Origin: Teredinibacter turnerae
GTDB taxonomy: Bacteria > Pseudomonadota > Gammaproteobacteria > Pseudomonadales > Cellvibrionaceae
Assembly: GCF_037935975.1 (NCBI RefSeq)
Contig: NZ_CP149817.1
Location: 2,046,001 to 2,110,000 of the forward strand
Reading direction: 5' to 3'
Length of the DNA stretch: 64,000 nt
Shown here: positions 1 through 8,142 of the stretch, one piece after another
Numbering within the stretch: position 1 is the first letter of the stretch
Layout: each line of letters starts with the position of its first letter
Position numbers and translations under genes: made by a program
The notes under the pieces: generated by a model
Told to the model about the DNA's origin: nothing
Database searches by the model: none
What the model saw: the letters and a program-made list of their open reading frames with translations, nothing else

Positions 1-103
1 GGGCTGGCTGTCTGGCCAGGTAGAGCGCCAGTGTGGCACCGAGCAAGAGAATTAGGAACGTTGGCCACGAACCCAGCGCGGCCTGTAAGTTAACGGTGGT
101 CAT
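1..103 (-). CDS. N-terminus of an unidentified membrane protein (partial)
   Basis: An ATG on the minus strand at 103 opens a frame that runs off the window edge without a stop (34 codons). A purine-rich AGAGGT lies about 8 bases upstream as a ribosome binding site. The visible peptide begins MTTVNLQAALGSW and then has a hydrophobic leucine-rich stretch (about residues 14-29) followed by an arginine, which fits an N-terminal membrane segment with a cytoplasmic loop. The family cannot be told from 34 residues. Confidence 0.5.
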   Translation of the reverse strand, partial: MTTVNLQAALGSWPTFLILLLGATLALYLARQPA

Positions 104-298
104 AGTCGCACCTCTGCGAGTATTGGTTGTGCGGGACTTCCAAGCGCGCTGGAAATCCATCCGCAGCAGAGGTTAGTGGCCAAAAGTGGGTGTGAAGGGG
201 TGATTTCGTGTCGAAGAGTGATCAATTATGGCGAATTGTGGCAGTGGGCCACTTATTGAGGGAAGTACGGCCTCGAGCTCGCCGGGAACTCTCTTTCG

Positions 299-347
299 CA
301 AACCAGTCAAAGAACCAAGCTTTCACAAACCAGTCAAAGAATCAAGC
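299..347. repeat. Direct repeat, 22 bp, two copies at 27-bp spacing
   Basis: Copies at 299-320 and 326-347 differ by one base (consensus core aaccagtcaaagaa). A partial third copy may follow at about 341-356. The core is also echoed in inverted form near 431-442 (ttgactgg). Two half-sites at this spacing could bind a regulator of the downstream lipoprotein gene; that function is inference. Confidence 0.6.
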
Positions 348-390
348 AAATCAGTTACAATGCGCCACCTTACTGGGAATGTGGTGCTTT

Positions 391-406
391 AGTCTCAATT
401 GAGACT
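391..406. promoter_or_regulatory. Perfect 16-bp palindrome, candidate operator
   Basis: The sequence agtctcaattgagact is its own reverse complement over all 16 bases. It lies about 100 bases before the start codon of the beta-helix lipoprotein gene. Its size and symmetry suit a dimeric regulator. No regulator gene is adjacent, so the binding protein is unknown. Confidence 0.4.
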
Positions 407-507
407 GAAATGGTCGTAGAATGTTCGGTTTTGACTGGCGTGCGCCTCCCAGGAGTAAGTAAGTCGAGAATAATTTCCTTAAAATCGGATAACGGACAAC
501 CTCTAGA

Positions 508-3111
508 ATGCTGTGTCGTAAAACCTATCTATTTGTAACCCTACTTTTACTATCGTTTCTGCAAGCCTGTGGCAGCGATAGTGGCCGCTCTAAAACCCCG
601 ATATCCGATTACGAGAATTACCACGATCTTCACCTTAGCTCGCTGACATTGTCTATCAATGGCCAAACCGTGGAGCTGATGCCTGCATTCACCTCCGAGC
701 GCGGTGGACCTTACCGGATAGATGTCGACGAAACCGTAAACTCGATTACGCTGCAACCGGTCGCTATGGAAGCGGAGAGTGTGATAACCATCTCCCGTAA
801 AGGCATTTTGTATGAGGATGGCGAGCCAGTTAGAGACAGCAACGGCAATTTCCAGATGTCCAGCTATGGCGACGAAACCATTCTGGCGAGTGGTGAGACC
901 GACACCAAGAATATCTATGAAGGGGATAACTTGATTGCCGTGCGTGTGTTTTCGGCAGATAAGTCATCCACTTTTGTTTATACCATTATGGTTCGCCGCC
1001 CCAGTACCGATGCCAAGCTGACAGATCTTCTGGTGCGTGATCTGGCCTATTCTGGCACAAACTCAAGTCAGTATTACCTCACCCTGGACCCGGCGTACGA
1101 TCCGGATGTAACAGAATATAGCGCGAGCGCTGGCTACACCTCGTGCACTGTTGGGGCCTTGGTGCGTACGCCCGACAGGAACACGCAGGTGACGGTAAAT
1201 GGCGCGCCTCTTTCTAATCTGAGCATCCGTCCTGTTGATCTGGATGTCGGTGCCAATACGCTCGAGATTGTTTCAACGCCGGAAGTCGGAGCGGGCATTC
1301 AGACATACACCATAGAAATTACCCGCGCGGCTGGCACTGAGGCGGAACTTGCGGCGGATGCCAATCTTGCGGCGCTCACTGTCGAAGGTGGCGAACTCAC
1401 GCAATCGTTTAATTGTTTGACCCGCAACTATGCAGCGCTGGTTAACAACGGTACCGCAAGCGTCACAGTGACCGCGACGCCTGCAGCGCCTGGCGCGACT
1501 ATGCGCATTGGTGACCCGATATACAATGCGTCGACGGGTGCCTTGGTTGGAGTGACAGAAGACGAGGAACTCGTGGCGGGGCAGGCGGTGAGTATTGATC
1601 TCGAGGTGGGTGTGGATTCGAAAGCCATTGCCGTGGCCAGTGAAGACGAATCCGCGGGCCGACTCTACCTTATCAATTTTAATCGTTTGCAGACCAACCG
1701 TGTGTACGCAGAAAATGCCGCAGAGTTGCAAGCTGCACTGGACAACGCGCAACCGAACGATGAGATCGTGCTTACAGGTGTAATCTATGAAGGCGGCAGC
1801 ATCGCTTTCGGTGAGAGTGACGAAACTGCGAGTTTCTATAGCACCGCGAGCGGTACAGAAGACAAACCTATTTACCTGCGCAACGCTGTTTCTGGTTACA
1901 AGCCTCTGATTACGGGTGAGGGTTCCTCGACGTTCGTGCTGAGTGGTGACTATTGGCGCCTGAGTAATGTCGAGTTTGATGGCGGTCGCGATACCCTGAT
2001 ACTTGATGGCGCAAACCACAATACGATGACCGGTTTGATCGTGCGCAACGCGGACGAGCGCGGAGTTCACATTCGCAACGGTAGCTCGTACAACATCTTG
2101 CAGCGATCAATTATTCGCGATACTGGCTCGCTGCCACGCGTGGGCTACGAAGACCATATTGAGGGCCTGGTGGTCGGCACCGCTTCTGAGGCGTGGATGA
2201 GTGCACCTAATGGCGACTCAGACAAGCAGGACGACTTTAACATCATCGCCGGGAACGTGTTTGGCCAGGGTATTCGCGGTGAAGCGATAGATATCAAGGC
2301 GGGCACTACCGGCACGCGCGTGGTTCACAATGCGTTTTTCGCAGAGGGAACCACCGCACTCGCTGAGGGCGGTAGCTTTGTTCTCGCGCAGGGTAACGAT
2401 ATTGATATTGCCTATAACCGGTTTGTTAACGAATCGGGCTCTGGTCTGGATACAGTTGTTACCCTGAACAAAGTCGATCGTGAATGGGTTGGTGATAGTT
2501 GGGGTGAGGATTCAGCAACCTACCAGAATATCGCTGACTTCGCCGGCGACGAAATGACGTTTGTAAACAGTACCGATGTGATCAACGCCTGGGTCGGCGA
2601 TAATCGCCGGGTCGATGGTTTGGAGGTGGAGTACGCGGGCTTGGGAATCGATTCCTCTTTTACCACGCCAATTGTGCGTATTCGGTTAGGCAGTGATAAC
2701 GATCTCTGTCTCGCAGAGAGTATTTCTGCTGGTGCAAACTCTGGGTTCTTAACCAGCCAAACCTGTTCGGATGATGCATCCCAAAGCTGGCAGCTGCAGA
2801 GCGATGACAATGGTCTTGTTTATATTTCTAGTGCGCGTGAAAATGAGAGAATCGTCCAGCCGCAGGTATTGAGTTACATAAATCAGCTTGCGGCCACGCC
2901 AGTTCTCAGCGCCCCACGTGGTGCAGGAAATACTGCCAGTGGGAATGTATACCGGTGGCAGGTTCTTTACAGCCAAGCAGGCGTAATGCTCGCAAACAAG
3001 GGTTATAGCGGGACTGTTGTGCTGGAAGCGTCGGATGAGGTTGACGGAATTGCGCTGATGCAAAGTTTCAGCGGCGCAGACGGCCAAACACTGCTTATCG
3101 AAGACTTTTAG
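508..3111 (+). CDS. Secreted right-handed beta-helix lipoprotein, probable polysaccharide lyase-like enzyme
   Basis: An 867-residue lipoprotein: the hydrophobic signal ends in L-Q-A-C with the lipidated cysteine at residue 21. Residues of about 45-400 form two or three cadherin-like beta-sandwich repeats, with the recurring pattern of strand, small loop and YTIEITR-type ending. From about 405 to 690 comes a right-handed parallel beta-helix whose entry (ELQAALDNAQPNDEIVL, then IYLRN and LITG) is typical of PL6-type alginate lyase/chondroitinase B proteins. A lysine in IDIKAG fits the family's catalytic lysine, but the expected arginine of LTLRHG reads FVLAQG, so catalytic activity is uncertain. 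The last 140 residues look like a ricin-type carbohydrate-binding trefoil (CLAES, SQTC, QSWQL). It is a single-gene unit. An uncharacterised substrate is as likely as alginate. Confidence 0.72.
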   Translation: MLCRKTYLFVTLLLLSFLQACGSDSGRSKTPISDYENYHDLHLSSLTLSINGQTVELMPAFTSERGGPYRIDVDETVNSITLQPVAMEAESVITISRKGILYEDGEPVRDSNGNFQMSSYGDETILASGETDTKNIYEGDNLIAVRVFSADKSSTFVYTIMVRRPSTDAKLTDLLVRDLAYSGTNSSQYYLTLDPAYDPDVTEYSASAGYTSCTVGALVRTPDRNTQVTVNGAPLSNLSIRPVDLDVGANTLEIVSTPEVGAGIQTYTIEITRAAGTEAELAADANLAALTVEGGELTQSFNCLTRNYAALVNNGTASVTVTATPAAPGATMRIGDPIYNASTGALVGVTEDEELVAGQAVSIDLEVGVDSKAIAVASEDESAGRLYLINFNRLQTNRVYAENAAELQAALDNAQPNDEIVLTGVIYEGGSIAFGESDETASFYSTASGTEDKPIYLRNAVSGYKPLITGEGSSTFVLSGDYWRLSNVEFDGGRDTLILDGANHNTMTGLIVRNADERGVHIRNGSSYNILQRSIIRDTGSLPRVGYEDHIEGLVVGTASEAWMSAPNGDSDKQDDFNIIAGNVFGQGIRGEAIDIKAGTTGTRVVHNAFFAEGTTALAEGGSFVLAQGNDIDIAYNRFVNESGSGLDTVVTLNKVDREWVGDSWGEDSATYQNIADFAGDEMTFVNSTDVINAWVGDNRRVDGLEVEYAGLGIDSSFTTPIVRIRLGSDNDLCLAESISAGANSGFLTSQTCSDDASQSWQLQSDDNGLVYISSARENERIVQPQVLSYINQLAATPVLSAPRGAGNTASGNVYRWQVLYSQAGVMLANKGYSGTVVLEASDEVDGIALMQSFSGADGQTLLIEDF

Positions 3112-3150
3112 TAGCCGCCTCTAACTCAAACGCAGGCAACACGCCCCCTG

Positions 3151-3182
3151 AAAAGCGCACTTTTTAAAGTGCGCTTTTTTTA
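3151..3182. terminator. Rho-independent terminator, convergent
   Basis: A 13-bp perfect stem (3151-3163 with 3166-3178) is followed by a T run on the plus strand and flanked by A residues on the other side. It lies between the convergent lipoprotein gene and the hypothetical gene ending at 3213, so it can serve both. Confidence 0.85.
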
Positions 3183-3212
3183 TTGGCAGTCGGTGACTGG
3201 CTGATTGAGGGG

Positions 3213-4115
3213 CTAGCGCTCGTAGATCCAGTTTTGGGTCACGTTATCGCAAACGATAATGGTGCTGGTTAAGAACTGGCACGCGGAAATATTCTGTGGG
3301 TAGTTGTGGTTGTAGCGTGTTCGTATGGCGTTGTGGGATTTTTCTTTTTTCAGCATCTCATACATTGCTGCAAAACGTGTATTGAAGTCGCCGCCAGCAT
3401 CTTCCACTGCATCGTAGGTGGCTGCAAATCGTGTGAATGACATGGTCGAATCCCCCAGACCAATCGCCAGCATCTTCTCGATATATTGTGGGTAGATCCT
3501 GCTTAGAAACTCCAATTGAGACTCGCCGGTGTTTCGAGCAGGAAACACCAATCGGTTTTCAGCACCGAAGACCGCTGGCGTCAATGCATCATTTTGTAGA
3601 TTCACTCGCAGCAGGTAGTAATCGTAGCCGCATTGGATCTGGTTTTTCAGCAAACTGCACCGGCCGATACCGCTGAAGCCTGTCCGCGGCGGGGGTGCGC
3701 TTGGGTGGGATGCGGGGGTAGGGGGGGACTTGTTCGTTCTTGCTTGTTTACCGTCAGGCTCCTGCATGCTGATTTTTTTGTCCGCTGCTCTGCCAGCCAT
3801 CTTTTGTTCAAGAGCGCGATCAGCGTTTTGCTCAGGTATCTCGATACCGGCTTTTTTCGCCGGTTTTTTGAGTATCAGGCGCTGCATAGTGGGTGTGTTT
3901 TTACGGAAATCCCCCAGGCTGGGCAGCTTTTTTCCCGATGGCGTTGCACGCACGTCGCAGTAGGCGGCTTCCAGGTCAGTACGTGCCAGCGCGTGGCAGT
4001 TTGCATCTGCGAGTGCTGTATTGCTAACACCTGAACTGAACGCCAACAAGCCAGCGAATTGCCATTTTCTACGGATTTTGGTTCGCCATCGCGGCTTTTG
4101 CGTAGTCATAGTCAT
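3213..4115 (-). CDS. Hypothetical exported protein, Pro-rich linker
   Basis: About 300 residues; no family recognised. The frame is open back to 4163, but the basic-then-hydrophobic leader ([17 protein letters not shown] ... ALADA) suggests the start at 4115 or 4109 with a signal peptide cleaved after ALA. After a cysteine-containing N-terminal segment and a lysine/alanine-rich stretch comes a proline-rich linker (about residues 140-155). The C-terminal domain of about 150 residues has paired cysteines (GRCSLLKNQIQCG; ACQF ... VCDN), suggesting disulfides in the periplasm. The start lies inside the end of mobA, so the two are probably co-transcribed with translational coupling. Function unknown. 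Confidence 0.55.
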   Translation of the reverse strand: MTMTTQKPRWRTKIRRKWQFAGLLAFSSGVSNTALADANCHALARTDLEAAYCDVRATPSGKKLPSLGDFRKNTPTMQRLILKKPAKKAGIEIPEQNADRALEQKMAGRAADKKISMQEPDGKQARTNKSPPTPASHPSAPPPRTGFSGIGRCSLLKNQIQCGYDYYLLRVNLQNDALTPAVFGAENRLVFPARNTGESQLEFLSRIYPQYIEKMLAIGLGDSTMSFTRFAATYDAVEDAGGDFNTRFAAMYEMLKKEKSHNAIRTRYNHNYPQNISACQFLTSTIIVCDNVTQNWIYER

Positions 4116-4722
4116 CTTGCGTATTAATATTAAAAAAGGGCGGCAACCCCGCGATGTTTGCACGCGAAAACTCGGCTTTTACGGCATTGTTTGCGATGAG
4201 GAAGCGACTCACTTTACGTCCTCCGGCATCGAGGTAATGCCGCAAGCCTGCCAAACAGTCTTTATGCCAGAGTGCTGCAAGGTAGTAGGGGTTGCTGTCG
4301 AGCACGGCATAGGCACATTTGGTATCCACAGATTGGTGAGCGTGAATGGCTGTCATGAGCAATTCGCAGAAGTTGCGTGGAATGCGCACGGTATCGCCGG
4401 GAATTGTTAGCAGCCAATCCGAGTCTGTGTGTTCACGATTGAGCCAGTCGAGAGCGCTGACCACCCCGGCAAGCGGCCCCTGTTGAATATACTGCTCGCC
4501 GCATTGCGCATCTGTCACTACAGCAATACTCGGATGGGAGAACGGGTTGTCAACCAGTGCGGTGCTTATAAACAGAGAGCGGGTTTGAGGTTTCAATGCG
4601 GCAATCTGCAGATCGAGCAGGCTTTTGCTGCCAATCGTAAGCAGGGGCTTGCAAACGCCGCCCATACGCTCGCCTTTACCGCCAGCTAGAATGCAGCCAA
4701 TTGGGGAACTTGCGTAAACCAT
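4069..4722 (-). CDS. mobA: Molybdenum cofactor guanylyltransferase MobA
   Basis: Transfers GMP from GTP to molybdopterin to make the Mo-bis-MGD cofactor in the cytoplasm. The nucleotide-binding signature [11 protein letters not shown] is at residues 12-22, followed by KPLL. The metal-site region reads [10 protein letters not shown], where the family usually has a D-x-P type motif. The length of 217 residues is normal. It overlaps the downstream hypothetical exported gene by roughly 40 bases. Alternative members of the same nucleotidyltransferase fold (MocA-like) are possible but the signature favours MobA. Confidence 0.8.
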   Translation of the reverse strand: MVYASSPIGCILAGGKGERMGGVCKPLLTIGSKSLLDLQIAALKPQTRSLFISTALVDNPFSHPSIAVVTDAQCGEQYIQQGPLAGVVSALDWLNREHTDSDWLLTIPGDTVRIPRNFCELLMTAIHAHQSVDTKCAYAVLDSNPYYLAALWHKDCLAGLRHYLDAGGRKVSRFLIANNAVKAEFSRANIAGLPPFFNINTQDDYDYAKAAMANQNP

Positions 4723-4800
4723 GCTTCTGACGATTGCGTAATAAAGTCGATAACATTAGCATTTGTGCCCTCTCATCAACCAGTATCTACGTTCAAATAC

Positions 4801-5436
4801 ATGAATCTTGAAGACATTCGGCGTGAGTATCTGCTCGGTGGTTTAAATCGGGAAGACCTGCTACCAAACCCCATTGATCAATTCAACGTCTGGCTTGAGC
4901 ATGCGATCGCCAGTGGTGTGCCAGACCCCACAGCCATGACACTGGCTACGGTATCGAAAGACGGTCAGCCCAGCCAGAGAATTGTTTTATTGAAGCATCT
5001 GGACCAGCGCGGGTTTGTGTTTTTTACCAATTACCGAAGCCATAAAGCGGAGGACATAGCGGGCAATCCGCGCGTTAGTCTGCACTTTCCCTGGCATTTT
5101 ATGGAGCGGCAGGTCAAGGTGGAAGGCACAGCAGTCAAAATTTCGACCGCTGAGACCTTGAAGTACTTCCTAACACGGCCGAGGGAAAGCCAACTTGCTG
5201 CCTGGGCATCTGAACAAAGTCAGCGAATAGATTCACGCAAGGCGCTGCTCAGCCAATTTGAAGCGATGAAAGCAAAGTTTACCAAAGGCGAAATCCCGCT
5301 GCCGGATTTTTGGGGCGGATACGTGGTGAAACCGCAAGCAATAGAGTTTTGGCAGGGCGGCGCCAGCCGCCTGCACGACCGCTTTTTGTACAGCTCTGAA
5401 AATGGATCGTGGCAGATTTCACGCCTTGCTCCATGA
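4801..5436 (+). CDS. pdxH: Pyridoxamine/pyridoxine 5'-phosphate oxidase PdxH
   Basis: FMN-dependent oxidation of pyridoxine or pyridoxamine phosphate to pyridoxal 5'-phosphate, the last salvage step. Family blocks are all present: RREYLLGGL at the N-terminus, SQRIVLLK and [10 protein letters not shown] (FMN contacts), [17 protein letters not shown]-like [12 protein letters not shown], and the C-terminal [12 protein letters not shown] and ISRLAP. A frame is open from GTG 4765, but homology begins at [10 protein letters not shown], so ATG 4801 is chosen (211 residues). Its neighbours are mobA (divergent) and dgkA (same strand), with no evident functional link. Confidence 0.93.
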   Translation: MNLEDIRREYLLGGLNREDLLPNPIDQFNVWLEHAIASGVPDPTAMTLATVSKDGQPSQRIVLLKHLDQRGFVFFTNYRSHKAEDIAGNPRVSLHFPWHFMERQVKVEGTAVKISTAETLKYFLTRPRESQLAAWASEQSQRIDSRKALLSQFEAMKAKFTKGEIPLPDFWGGYVVKPQAIEFWQGGASRLHDRFLYSSENGSWQISRLAP

Positions 5437-5514
5437 GTCATTGCCAGTCATTTGTTCGTCACAATAGTGAAATAAGCTGACGTCCGTTTCGTTTTGACTA
5501 TCAGGACTACCTGC

Positions 5515-5874
5515 ATGATTAAGAAAAACCGCGGATTCACCCGTTTGGTAAAGGCGTCTCGCTACTCCTACAAAGGTGTTGTCGCAGCCATTCACAATGA
5601 AGCCGCCTTTCGCCAGGAACTGGCCGCCGCCGCGGTGTTGTTGCCGATCGCGTTTTGGCTGGATGTGACCAAGATGGAAAGAATTGTGATGATTGCAACG
5701 GTTTTCGTAGTACTGATAGTGGAGCTACTCAACAGTGGGATTGAATCGGTTGTGGACCGGGTTGGCTACGAGCACCACGAACTGGCTGGTAGAGCGAAGG
5801 ATATGGGCTCAGCTGCCGTATCACTCAGTCTGTTACTCTGGTTGTTTGTGTGGGCGGGAATTCTATTTTTCTAG
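5515..5874 (+). CDS. dgkA: Diacylglycerol kinase DgkA
   Basis: Small inner-membrane kinase that recycles diacylglycerol to phosphatidic acid. The 119-residue product has the family signature ELLNSGIESVVDR, with the conserved glutamates, then the AGRAKDMGSAAV block and three hydrophobic segments. The start at ATG 5515 gives the usual length; a TTG frame start at 5494 adds seven residues without support. Confidence 0.93.
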   Translation: MIKKNRGFTRLVKASRYSYKGVVAAIHNEAAFRQELAAAAVLLPIAFWLDVTKMERIVMIATVFVVLIVELLNSGIESVVDRVGYEHHELAGRAKDMGSAAVSLSLLLWLFVWAGILFF

Positions 5875-6179
5875 CGGTTGGCTTACGAGTCGAGTGCCGC
5901 ACCAGCTCAGGGCTGCGTTCAACAGCTTGGATGACGACCATTAGTTGGTTTTTCTTATTTCTCTTTTCTTCTGTTTTCTGAATTCTATTTCGAATACGCA
6001 TAAATAATTCGCGTTATTTTCGCTACAACGGTGCACGGCGCCCCCTGAACACTGAATCCGGAACAAGCTCCCGCCGATCCTGCAAGCCAATAATGTTAAA
6101 AATTTGCGCTAGGGCACCTTTTAATTATAAAGACTGAATGCTTTCTTGAATACTGGTACTTATGTGCTAAATTAGAGGT

Positions 6180-6292
6180 TGTTAACGTATTTTAGCTCAC
6201 ATCTCCTGCGGGTATCGTTCGTTAAGTTGTCAGTTTTCAATCTGGTATTATGTGTTACTAGTCCCAGCCCACCTTATGGTGGGCTTTTTTTT
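6180..6292 (+). ncRNA. Candidate small RNA, about 113 nt
   Basis: A promoter-like pair (TTGAAT / TAAATT) would start transcription near 6180, and an 8-bp GC-rich stem with a TTAT loop and eight T residues ends it at 6292. No coding frame is convincing between them. No known RNA family was recognised. The alternative is that the terminator simply ends a long 3' untranslated region of dgkA. Confidence 0.3.
6266..6292 (+). terminator. Rho-independent terminator
   Basis: Stem agcccacc (6266-6273), loop ttat, stem ggtgggct (6278-6285), then a T run to 6292. The T run is on the plus strand only, so it acts on transcripts coming from the dgkA side. Confidence 0.85.
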
Positions 6293-6319
6293 GCCCGTTT
6301 ATCATCCCAGTCGCAGCGG

Positions 6320-6787
6320 CTACAGGGGCAGACTGGTGGTGAATTTTATCTGTTTCAGTGCAAATACTGAGTTGACTGAGGCCACATTGGGCAGGTGAAC
6401 CAGCGTACTTTTCAACAGCTTCTCGTAGTGGTCAACACTTGCTACCACGATTTTCAGCAGGTAGTCCTTGTCGCCTGTGATGGAGTGACATTCCACGATT
6501 TCAGCGACCGGTTGGACGGAGGATTCGAATGCGACAAGAGAGGATTCGTCGTGGCTTTTGATAGTGATGTAGGCATGTACTGCAACACCCAAGTCGAGTT
6601 TGGCCGCGTCTAACAACATAACATTGCCGCGAATATATCCCAATTCCTCCAGGCGCTTCACTCTGCGCCAACACGGGGTGTGGGAAAGACCCACTTTTTC
6701 TCCCAGTTCATTCATTGAGATGCTACCGTCCATTTGCAGCAAGCGTAGAATTTTGTAATCGTGGTGGTCCAGCTCGCTTGTGGCCAT
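6320..6787 (-). CDS. Lrp/AsnC family transcriptional regulator
   Basis: A 155-residue regulator. The N-terminal winged helix-turn-helix (about residues 8-60; LDHHDYKILRLLQ, MNELGEKVGLSHTPCWRRV) is followed by the RAM ligand-binding/oligomerisation domain (about 70-150; AYITIKS, ECHSITGDKDYLLKI). It is transcribed divergently from the aromatic aminotransferase, with only 71 bases between the start codons, so it probably regulates that gene in response to an amino acid. The target is inference from position. Confidence 0.9.
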   Translation of the reverse strand: MATSELDHHDYKILRLLQMDGSISMNELGEKVGLSHTPCWRRVKRLEELGYIRGNVMLLDAAKLDLGVAVHAYITIKSHDESSLVAFESSVQPVAEIVECHSITGDKDYLLKIVVASVDHYEKLLKSTLVHLPNVASVNSVFALKQIKFTTSLPL

Positions 6788-6858
6788 GGCCTGATACCGG
6801 TTTGCAGGGTAGAATCGACGCCTTTCACTTTAACCACTTACTAGCGTCCATACAATCT

Positions 6859-8034
6859 ATGTTTGAGAGCCTGCAGCCGCTTGCCGCGGACCCGATACTC
6901 GGCGTTATTGCGCAATTTAATAACGACCCTCGTACCAACAAAATTGATTTGGGGGTGGGGGTTTATCGCGATGAGCAAGGTAATACGCCCATACTCGCTG
7001 CGGTGAAGCGCGCAGAAGAGATGCTATTTGCGGAGTCCACAACCAAAGCCTATGTCGGGCCGCTGGGAAATATTCAATTTAATCAGCTTCTCGCGGGTTT
7101 ACTGCTCGGCGATGCACATCCAGCTACGAGCTCATTGTCGCTGGTGCAGACGCCCGGAGGGTGCGGCGCTCTGCGTGTGGCCGCAGAATTTATCAAGCGT
7201 TCAAACTCCTCAGCGACTATTTGGGTTAGCGATCCTACCTGGGGTAACCACGTGCCACTGCTGGGGGATGCGTGCATTAATTTGCGCTCGTACCCCTATT
7301 ACGATTTCGCTACGCATGCATTAAAGTTTGATGAAATGATGTCTGCACTAGAAGAGGTGAAGCCTGGCGACCTCGTACTCCTGCACGCCTGCTGCCACAA
7401 CCCCAGCGGGACAGATCTTTCGGCGGAGCAGTGGCAGGCAGTGGTAGATCTTGCACAAAAGCGCGGCTTCGTTCCGTTTATCGATATTGCATACCAGGGC
7501 TTCGGACAAAACCTGGACAGCGATGCTTATGGTGTGCGTTTAGTCTGTGAGCAATTACCCGAAGCCATCGTTGCCATTTCCTGTTCCAAAAATTTTGGTC
7601 TGTATCGTGAACGTGTGGGCGCAGTTGCAGTATTGTCACAAGCGCCTGCGGTAGCGAGTTCTCACATCGCCAGTATTGTTCGCGGAATCTACTCTATGCC
7701 GCCAGATCATGGTGCGGCGGTCGTTGCCCGAATTTTGGCAGACAAAGAATTGCGAGCGGCTTGGGTAAATGAGCTGACCGCGATGCGTAGTCGCATTCGA
7801 GATATGCGAGTGTCTCTGGTTGGCGAGCTCGAGAAGTATGGTCTTGCCCGGCGGTTTTCGCATATTGAGAGACAGCACGGTATGTTCTCTTTTCTGGGGC
7901 TAACTCCCGAGCAAGTTGCCAAACTCGCCGATGAGCATGCGGTGTATATGGTGGAATCGAGCCGTATAAACCTGGCGGGCTTAACACCGACAAATATTCC
8001 TGCATTCGCCGACGCCCTGAGTCGCACACTTTAA
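6859..8034 (+). CDS. Aromatic/aspartate aminotransferase (class I, PLP)
   Basis: Fold-type I PLP enzyme of the AspC/TyrB subgroup, moving amino groups between aromatic amino acids or aspartate and 2-oxoglutarate. Seen: N-terminal DPILGVIAQFNND and KIDLGVGVYRDEQG, the PLP-region HNPSGTDL, the conserved D of IDIAYQGFG, the Schiff-base lysine in SCSKNFGLYRERVG, and SSRINLAGL near the C-terminus. The frame is open upstream from 6715, but that part is the Lrp promoter region; ATG 6859 matches the family N-terminus (391 residues). The adjacent Lrp-type regulator suggests amino-acid-responsive control. TyrB/PhhC versus AspC cannot be settled by eye. Confidence 0.88.
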   Translation: MFESLQPLAADPILGVIAQFNNDPRTNKIDLGVGVYRDEQGNTPILAAVKRAEEMLFAESTTKAYVGPLGNIQFNQLLAGLLLGDAHPATSSLSLVQTPGGCGALRVAAEFIKRSNSSATIWVSDPTWGNHVPLLGDACINLRSYPYYDFATHALKFDEMMSALEEVKPGDLVLLHACCHNPSGTDLSAEQWQAVVDLAQKRGFVPFIDIAYQGFGQNLDSDAYGVRLVCEQLPEAIVAISCSKNFGLYRERVGAVAVLSQAPAVASSHIASIVRGIYSMPPDHGAAVVARILADKELRAAWVNELTAMRSRIRDMRVSLVGELEKYGLARRFSHIERQHGMFSFLGLTPEQVAKLADEHAVYMVESSRINLAGLTPTNIPAFADALSRTL

Positions 8035-8142
8035 AAACCTGCAAGGGCACGCCAAACAACTATACTGAATCAGTGGTCGCGCGGGGAGCGACCTTGTGTT
8101 CTGAGCAGTTGAACTTGGTATGCAGTAGGTGTGTGGGGAGAC

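Larger units (their letters stand above)
104..507. other. 404-bp intergenic region between divergent genes
   Basis: It separates the leftward partial gene from the rightward beta-helix lipoprotein gene. It holds a 22-bp direct repeat (299-347), a perfect 16-bp palindrome (391-406) and no convincing gene. A 64-codon frame at 208-402 covers the repeats but has low-complexity, repeat-derived sequence. Confidence 0.6.
5875..6319. other. 445-bp intergenic region with a possible small transcript
   Basis: Lies between convergent dgkA and the Lrp-type gene. It is AT-rich and contains a sigma70-like promoter (TTGAAT 6146-6151, 16 bp, TAAATT 6168-6173) followed 90 bases later by a strong plus-strand terminator (6266-6292). 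A 63-codon frame beginning at 6179 overlaps the terminator and is not credible as a gene. Confidence 0.5.

Noticed and set aside
208-402. 64-codon frame before the beta-helix gene
   Set aside because: Built from the direct repeats (NQSKNQAFTNQSKNQA), without a ribosome site.
1273-2070. 265-codon minus-strand frame inside the beta-helix gene
   Set aside because: Cys/Arg/His-rich antisense translation; the plus-strand lipoprotein has a signal peptide and recognisable domains.
6179-6370. 63-codon frame between dgkA and the Lrp gene
   Set aside because: It runs through a strong terminator and into the antisense of the Lrp gene.
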